Assembly (NCBI GenBank): GCA_029553955.1
Contig: JAKPJZ010000119.1
Location: forward strand, 62,001 to 126,000
Reading direction: 5' to 3'
Source of the DNA: Chloroflexota bacterium
GTDB taxonomy: Bacteria > Chloroflexota > Anaerolineae > SpSt-313
Length of the DNA stretch: 64,000 bases
The position numbers were made by a program, and so were the translations under genes. Every line of letters begins with the position of its first letter. The stretch's first letter is position 1. A model generated the notes under the pieces. That model was given only the letters and a program-made list of their open reading frames with translations, had not been told where the DNA came from and ran no database searches. Of the stretch, positions 59,369-64,000 are shown piece after piece.

Positions 59369-60535
59369 TCACGCCTGGATATCGATCTCCTGAAGCAGCT
59401 CCCACAGGAACGCCTCGTAGCGTTCCACAGTGGCCGGGTCCACGTTCTCCAGCACGTCGCTGACCTGGTGCCAGTTGGGCAGCGAGCCGTCGCGGCGGTG
59501 GCCGACAAGGGTCAACACGCGCAGGCCGTGCTTGGCGCCGGCGGTGCTGTCGGTGTAGGCGCCGGCCATCGCCGAGGGGTAGACGTCGAGGTCGGGCTGT
59601 CGCTCGCCGATGCGCTGCGCCACATCCATGAGGCCGCGATCGCTCTCGACGGTGAGCAGGAAGCGCTCTTGCGTCAGGTAGGCCACCCCCACGCCCTGGC
59701 CGGCCACGTTGTCGACCGTCACCCAGGCGGCGTCGCCCAGCTCGGCGCGGTGGGCCGCGGCAAAGGCGTCGGCCCCGTAATCGCCCACCTCTTCGGCGCC
59801 CGAAAGCACCACCCAGACGGCGGTGCGGGCCAGGGGTGCCGCCTTGAGCTTGGCCGCCAGGCTGAGCACAACCCCCACCCCCGAGGCGTTGTCGTTGGCG
59901 CCTTCGGTGTAGGGGGTCAGGTCGGCCTGCAGGGTCAAGACGAGCAGCCCCGTCACCACCAGGGCCGGCGGCAGCGAGAGCCAGCGCCACAGCGCCGCCG
60001 GCGCCGCGGCGCCCAGCGCAAAGAGCACGAGCAGCCCCACCGCGCAGCCCAGCCCGGCAGGCACAAGCGCCTTGAACAACCGCACCCAACCGGGGGCCGA
60101 GAAGACGAGTGGCGTACGGTGTGTATCCAGGTGAGCGACGAGCACCACCTGCGCGCGCGCCTCGCCCTGCGGCTCGAGCCGCGCCCAGACGTTGCGGCTC
60201 TGGCCCTTGGGCAGCAGCCAGCGCAGCGGGTTGGGCCGGAAGGCCAGCTCCAGCAGGGTCGCGGCGATGGCCAGCGCGCCCAGCGCCAGCCCGGCCAGCG
60301 CCCCCCAGCGGCCGCCCAGCCAGAAGAGCACCTCGCCCACGAGCACCAGCGCACAGAAGAGGGCTGAAGGATACCAGGCCGAGCGCGCCGCGGTGAACGT
60401 CTCGACCGTGGGCGCCAACCCCTGGTGGCGCAGCACATCGGCGGCATAGCGCGCCGCCAGCTCCTCATTCTTGGTCGCCGAGCCACGCGGGCCGATCGTC
60501 TTGGCCAAGTAACGCACATGCTCCATTGCCGTCAT
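59369..60535 (-). CDS. M28 family metallopeptidase with inserted membrane segments
   Basis: A 388-residue M28-type zinc aminopeptidase. Metal-site residues are His/Asp in VLVAHLDTHRT, Asp in YTEGANDNASGVG, Glu-Glu in LSGAEEVGDYG, Asp in VTVDNVAG and His in LPNWHQVSDVLENVD. Two hydrophobic hairpins interrupt the catalytic domain (about residues 57-97 and 133-180), so the enzyme is probably membrane-anchored; this is unusual for the family. ATG 60535 follows GAGGAGGGG. No signal peptide. Confidence 0.82.
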   Translation of the reverse strand: MTAMEHVRYLAKTIGPRGSATKNEELAARYAADVLRHQGLAPTVETFTAARSAWYPSALFCALVLVGEVLFWLGGRWGALAGLALGALAIAATLLELAFRPNPLRWLLPKGQSRNVWARLEPQGEARAQVVLVAHLDTHRTPLVFSAPGWVRLFKALVPAGLGCAVGLLVLFALGAAAPAALWRWLSLPPALVVTGLLVLTLQADLTPYTEGANDNASGVGVVLSLAAKLKAAPLARTAVWVVLSGAEEVGDYGADAFAAAHRAELGDAAWVTVDNVAGQGVGVAYLTQERFLLTVESDRGLMDVAQRIGERQPDLDVYPSAMAGAYTDSTAGAKHGLRVLTLVGHRRDGSLPNWHQVSDVLENVDPATVERYEAFLWELLQEIDIQA

Positions 60536-60569
60536 CGCCCCTCCTCAGACTCTACAGAGGCCAGGTTCA

Positions 60570-60660
60570 ACCGCGAAGGACGCAAAGGGCGCAAAGGGAT
60601 CACGAAGGAGACTTCTGTTTTCCTTTGCGTTCTCTTCGCGTCCTTGGGGTTCTTCGCGGT
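60570..60660. repeat. ACCGC-AAGG hairpin family, copy 6
   Basis: ACCGCGAAGGACGCAAAGGG faces TCCTTGGGGTTCTTCGCGGT with an inner TTTGCG/CGCAAA pairing, 91 bp in all. Its last base is the first base of the FAD-reductase stop triplet (60660-60662 on the plus strand). Confidence 0.8.
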
Positions 60661-62000
60661 CAAGCTGTCCTCTCTCCCCATAGCCTCTTGGCTTCGTGCA
60701 CCCAGGCGTCGAACTCGGCCGGGTCCTCGGGGTAGCGCTGGTAGTGCGCCTTGACCTTGGCCGCCGCGGAAGAGACGCCGAGCAGCCGCTTAAAGCTGCC
60801 GGCCGAGAAGCGCCCGCTGGCGACGCCCCAGGCGAGCTTGGCGGCCATGGCAACGGTGTCGCGGGCGCTCATCTTGGTCTCATAGTCGAGGTTCATCTGG
60901 CGGAAATCCTCGCCGCTAAAGATGACGCCCTGGTGGAAGAGGAAATCCACCTCGCGGCGCTGTAGCTCAGCGGCGGCAGGGAGTTGCACGAACATGCTCG
61001 CGAACTTGGCTCCCTGGCCGCGGAAGTAGCGCACGTTGTAGGGCCAGAGCGCCTCGCGGCTGACGTCGCCGAGCTGCAGGGCGGCGATGGCCACCTCGGC
61101 GGCGATCTGGCAGGCGGTGAACGACGAGGTGACGCCCTCGCCCGAGAAGGGCTTGGTCTGGAAGGCGGCGTCGCCCATGAGCATCAGGCCGTTGCCGACG
61201 AGCGAGTAGGGCGAGCGGCGGTAGGGGGTGCGCCCTTGCGTGCGCTTGAGCACGCGGCCGGGGTCACCATAGTACTCTTCGCGCCAGGCGCGGTGCCGCT
61301 GCCAGGCCTCGTCGTAGCCACCAGGCCAGCCAATGCCCAGGATGGCCCCTTTGCCCCGGCTGGGGTTCCAGAAGGCCTTGTGGAAGGGGTAAAAGTTGAG
61401 GCCGCTGGGCGTGCCTGGCGGCAGCTCGTCGCGGAACTCGAGGCAGACGTAGAGGGTATCGGCCTCGCGGATGGGGTCGGTCTCCACGCCGATATCGGCC
61501 GGCAACTTGGTGCGCAGGGTGCCGTCGATGCCCGAGGCGTCGACGACGATGCGGCCGCGCACCTCCAGCGGTGCGCCCTCGTGCAGCGCGCGCACGCCGG
61601 CCAGGTAGCCGTTCTCGATCAACGGCCACACCACCTCGGCCCGCTCGAGGATCTGGCCATTCTCGCGCTCCACATAGCGGAAGAACCTCTGGTGGAAGGC
61701 CGGCTTGTGCATGACGTAGAATGGGTAGCGTACTTCGTTCTGGACCAGCAAGTCGGGCGACCAGGCCAGCCCGGTAGGGTAGTAGCCGATCAGTTCTTCG
61801 CCCGCGGGCGGGGGCAGCCCAAACTCGGGGAAGCGCACCTCATCCATGTGAAAGATGTCGGTCTCCTGGCCCACGTCGGCCAGGCGGCGCTTCTCCAGCA
61901 CGATGGCACGCAGGCCCGCCTGGCCCAGCCGCCAGGCGAAGTAGCAGCCACTCGTGCCCCCACCGACGACGACAGCATCAGCTTCCAGTTGGCGGATCAT
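60660..62000 (-). CDS. FAD-dependent oxidoreductase, geranylgeranyl-reductase/halogenase-like
   Basis: A 446-residue flavoprotein. The N-terminal Rossmann motif is DAVVVGGGTSGCYFAWRLGQ (residues about 8-27). GNGLMLMGDAAFQTKPFSGEG (about residue 290) is the second FAD motif, and the region IVVDASGIDGTLRTKL lies between. This pattern is shared by geranylgeranyl reductases and tryptophan-halogenase-like proteins. The halogenase WxWxIP motif is not visible. ATG 62000 follows GGGAGAGGAG. It lies between the glycyl-radical enzyme and the M28 peptidase on the same strand. Confidence 0.82.
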   Translation of the reverse strand: MIRQLEADAVVVGGGTSGCYFAWRLGQAGLRAIVLEKRRLADVGQETDIFHMDEVRFPEFGLPPPAGEELIGYYPTGLAWSPDLLVQNEVRYPFYVMHKPAFHQRFFRYVERENGQILERAEVVWPLIENGYLAGVRALHEGAPLEVRGRIVVDASGIDGTLRTKLPADIGVETDPIREADTLYVCLEFRDELPPGTPSGLNFYPFHKAFWNPSRGKGAILGIGWPGGYDEAWQRHRAWREEYYGDPGRVLKRTQGRTPYRRSPYSLVGNGLMLMGDAAFQTKPFSGEGVTSSFTACQIAAEVAIAALQLGDVSREALWPYNVRYFRGQGAKFASMFVQLPAAAELQRREVDFLFHQGVIFSGEDFRQMNLDYETKMSARDTVAMAAKLAWGVASGRFSAGSFKRLLGVSSAAAKVKAHYQRYPEDPAEFDAWVHEAKRLWGERTA

Positions 62001-62033
62001 GGCTCCTCTCCCGTGGGTGGTGACGGCTTGCGC

Positions 62034-62165
62034 AAAACGTAATGCGTAAAACGTAAGGGTGTCACTGTTGCGCATCGCGTGTTGTGTTGTGCGACTACCC
62101 CTTACGGAACACGCAACACGCAACATGTGAGCGGCTTGCGTTTCACGTTTTACGCATTACGTTTT
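62034..62165. repeat. ACGTTTTACGC-family inverted repeat
   Basis: AAAACGTAATGCGTAAAACG (62034) and its exact inverse (21-bp arms, ends 62165) bound 132 bp. An inner pair CGCGTGTTGTGTTG/CAACACGCAACATG is also imperfectly inverted. The glycyl-radical enzyme stop is four bases away. Similar strings occur at 50271 and 40915. Confidence 0.8.
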
Positions 62166-62168
62166 ACG

Positions 62169-64000
62169 TCACAATTGGTGCGACTCGCGTGCAATGATCT
62201 CGTCCTGGATCTCTTTGCCCAGGCCGACAAAGTAGGCGTTGTAGCCAGTGACGCGCACCAGCAGGTTGCTGTACTCTTCGGGGCGCAGTTGCGCTTCGCG
62301 CAGGGTGGCGGCGTCGACGACGTTGACCTGCAGGCAGGTGCCGCCGACGCGGCCGTAGGCGCGCAAGAGCGCGGCGAGCTTGACGCGCGACTCGGGGTTG
62401 GCGAGCAGGCTGGGGCTAAAGCTCATAGTGTGGCTCGCGCCGTTGGGCGCCGTCTCGAGGCCCAGGCTGCCCACGCTCTTGATCACCGCCGTCGGCCCGG
62501 TGCGGTCGGCCCCGTTCACCGGGCAGACGGCGTTGGAGAGGAACTGGCCGCGCCGCCGTCCGTCGGGTGTGGCCGCGGTGCTGGGGGCATAGGCGATCCA
62601 ATAGTTCCACGAGAGGTAGCCGCCGCGGTAGCGCTTGCCGGTGGGCGAAGTGTGGCGGAAGGCCTCCTCCGTCCAGGTGCGGCTGAGCTCGCGGGCGATG
62701 GCGTCGGCATAGGCGTCGTCGTTGCCATACTTGGGCGCCTTGTTCACGAGCATCTGGCGCAGCGGCTCGTCGCCCTCGAAATTGGCGGCGAGCGCGCTCA
62801 GCAGCCGCTCCCAGCCGACCTGGCCCTCGCCGTAGACCAGCTTTTTCACCGCGGCCAGGCTGTCGGCGGCGGTAGCCAGCGCCACGCCCTCCACAGTGAG
62901 GAAGTTAAAGTGCGCTCCGCCGGCGTTGGAGTCGCGCCCACTCTCGAGGCAGCCGCCGACCAGGGCGCTCAGGTAGGGCACCGGCTCCCAGCGCGCGCGG
63001 CCGGCATCGGCCATGTCGTTGACGCGGATGATCCAGCGCACCAGGTGCGTGAGCTGCGCCTTGGTGGCGGCCATGAACTCGTCAAAGCCGGCAAAGCGCC
63101 GTGGGTCGCCGGTGCGCGGGCCAATCGGCCGGCCCGTGGCCATATCGCGCCCGTTGTTGAGCGCCAGCTCCACCGCCTTGGCCAGGTTGAGGTTGACATC
63201 GACCGTGCCCGAGCGGTCGTCGCCGGCCAGAGTGTTCTCGAGGCAGCCGACGGGGGCATAGTCCCACAGGCGCTCCTCGGGCAGGCCCTGCCAGCGCAGG
63301 CCGGCCATGGCCTGCTCGTCGAAATTGATGAGGAACGGCGCGCCCTGCGCCCGGGCGAGCATCTCCACCAGGCGCTGCAGCAGGCGGTCGGGGGTGCGGG
63401 CGTGGATGCGCACGTTGGGCTTGGGCTCGAGCAGGTTCATCTCTTCGATGACCTCGAGCATGAGGTAGGTGAGGTCATTCGAGGCGTCGTTGCCCGCGGC
63501 GTCCATCCCCGCCAGGGTGATGAGCTGGCCGAACGACGCGTTGATGCCCTGGTTGGTGCCCACCCAGCCCTGGTAGTCGTACACATAGTTGTGCTTGATC
63601 CACAGGCACTCGAGCCACTCTTTGGCCTCGCGGCGCGTGAGGCGGCCCGCGGCCAGGTCGGCCTGGTAGTAGGGGTAGAGGTACTGGTCGACGCGGCCCG
63701 GCGACACGCCCGGCCCCGGGTAACTCTCGGCGGCCATGACCAGCATGTGCGTGGTCCAGAGGGCCTGCAGCGCCTCGGGGAAGGTCTCGGGTGGCTGCCA
63801 GGGCACCTTGCGCACGATGCGCGCGATCTCCACGAGCTCCGCCTGCCGCGTGGGGTTGCTCTCGCCCGCGGCCAGGCGCTCGGCCTCGGCGGCGTAGCGC
63901 TCGCCGAAAGCGCGCACGGCCTCGCCGCAGATGACGATGGCCCGCGCCAGCTCGCGGCGCTCGCGGCCGGCGGCCGGGTCGCTCCACACGGCCTGCGCCT
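62169..64000 (-). CDS. Glycyl-radical enzyme, pyruvate-formate-lyase superfamily (N-terminus beyond window)
   Basis: The frame stays open to the window edge, so about the last 609 residues of a typical 780-850 residue enzyme are present. The C-terminal glycyl-radical loop is LLVRVTGYNAYFVGLGKEIQ followed by DEIIAR. The thiyl-radical region reads DYAPVGCLENTLAGDD, a GCxE arrangement as in glycyl-radical dehydratases and lyases rather than the Cys-Cys of pyruvate formate-lyase. The activase at 58321 is in the same strand cluster. The substrate cannot be assigned from the sequence seen. Oxygen sensitivity implies an anaerobic lifestyle or niche. Confidence 0.9.
   Translation of the reverse strand, partial: AQAVWSDPAAGRERRELARAIVICGEAVRAFGERYAAEAERLAAGESNPTRQAELVEIARIVRKVPWQPPETFPEALQALWTTHMLVMAAESYPGPGVSPGRVDQYLYPYYQADLAAGRLTRREAKEWLECLWIKHNYVYDYQGWVGTNQGINASFGQLITLAGMDAAGNDASNDLTYLMLEVIEEMNLLEPKPNVRIHARTPDRLLQRLVEMLARAQGAPFLINFDEQAMAGLRWQGLPEERLWDYAPVGCLENTLAGDDRSGTVDVNLNLAKAVELALNNGRDMATGRPIGPRTGDPRRFAGFDEFMAATKAQLTHLVRWIIRVNDMADAGRARWEPVPYLSALVGGCLESGRDSNAGGAHFNFLTVEGVALATAADSLAAVKKLVYGEGQVGWERLLSALAANFEGDEPLRQMLVNKAPKYGNDDAYADAIARELSRTWTEEAFRHTSPTGKRYRGGYLSWNYWIAYAPSTAATPDGRRRGQFLSNAVCPVNGADRTGPTAVIKSVGSLGLETAPNGASHTMSFSPSLLANPESRVKLAALLRAYGRVGGTCLQVNVVDAATLREAQLRPEEYSNLLVRVTGYNAYFVGLGKEIQDEIIARESHQL

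Overview
The window is 64 kb of mostly GC-rich (about 70% in hand-counted lines) bacterial chromosome with dense, short-spaced genes. The best guess is a Chloroflexota bacterium (Anaerolineae-like). The reasons are lipoproteins with Thr/Ala/Pro-rich linkers after the lipobox, a DUF2419 queuosine-salvage enzyme, a GH57 branching enzyme, a decaprenyl-phosphate phosphoribosyltransferase-like UbiA protein and glycyl-radical enzymes. This is inference from gene content; there is no rRNA or marker gene to fix it.

Layout. 0-8.1 kb: the C-terminus of an SbcC/SMC-like ATPase, two DUF4153/DUF4173 membrane proteins, and a response regulator/histidine kinase pair. 8.3-12.7 kb: tRNA-Leu(CAG), GH57 glucan branching enzyme, TspO-like protein, MFS transporter. 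12.8-20.8 kb: a minus-strand peptide operon (two M24 peptidases, a family 5 solute-binding lipoprotein, two DppB/DppC permeases, an M20 amidohydrolase) with no ATPase genes. 21.1-23.5 kb: xseA, xseB and a signal-peptidase-II-like protein. 23.7-33.9 kb: a lower-GC (about 53%) minus-strand catabolic island: sugar-isomerase-like TIM barrel, a second Dpp-type importer again without ATPases, M20 dipeptidase, an alpha/beta-hydrolase-fold protein lacking the nucleophilic serine, a GntR/FCD regulator and a transaldolase-like protein. It is driven by a consensus promoter with a palindromic operator on the start site. 34.1-42.2 kb: queuosine salvage, a hydrolase, macrodomain, nucleotidase-like protein, UbiA-type transferase, AlkD-like protein, MFS transporter. 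42.3-45 kb: tRNA-Ser(CGA), PiT phosphate permease and DUF47 partner. 45-50 kb: a 1214-residue BNR-repeat lipoprotein and a Cys-rich Fe-S protein. 50.5-54.5 kb: a minus-strand operon of an MFS exporter, an ABC-2 ATPase/permease pair and a repeat-containing membrane protein. 54.9-57.7 kb: DUF92, SIMPL and flavin-binding-fold proteins. 57.7-64 kb: a GxxExxY nuclease-like gene inside terminal inverted repeats, then a glycyl-radical enzyme (cut by the window end), a FAD reductase, an M28 peptidase and the glycyl-radical activase.

The most unusual feature is the intergenic DNA. Nine perfect, loop-less palindromes of 56-92 bp lie between genes, and seven have CCGCGG at the dyad. Five share a GGGGTTTTGG outer arm, and several of these also share flanking modules. 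At least six other inverted-repeat families occupy gene ends. Two copies of a 311-313 bp element sit 19-20 bp upstream of the -35 boxes of both tRNA genes. Three elements end in CTAG, and that CTAG supplies the neighbouring gene's stop codon. A hairpin family of the ACCGCGAAGGACGC type occurs six times; one copy is expanded to carry the complete GxxExxY gene. Together these suggest several families of hairpin-forming mobile or regulatory DNA shaping transcript ends.
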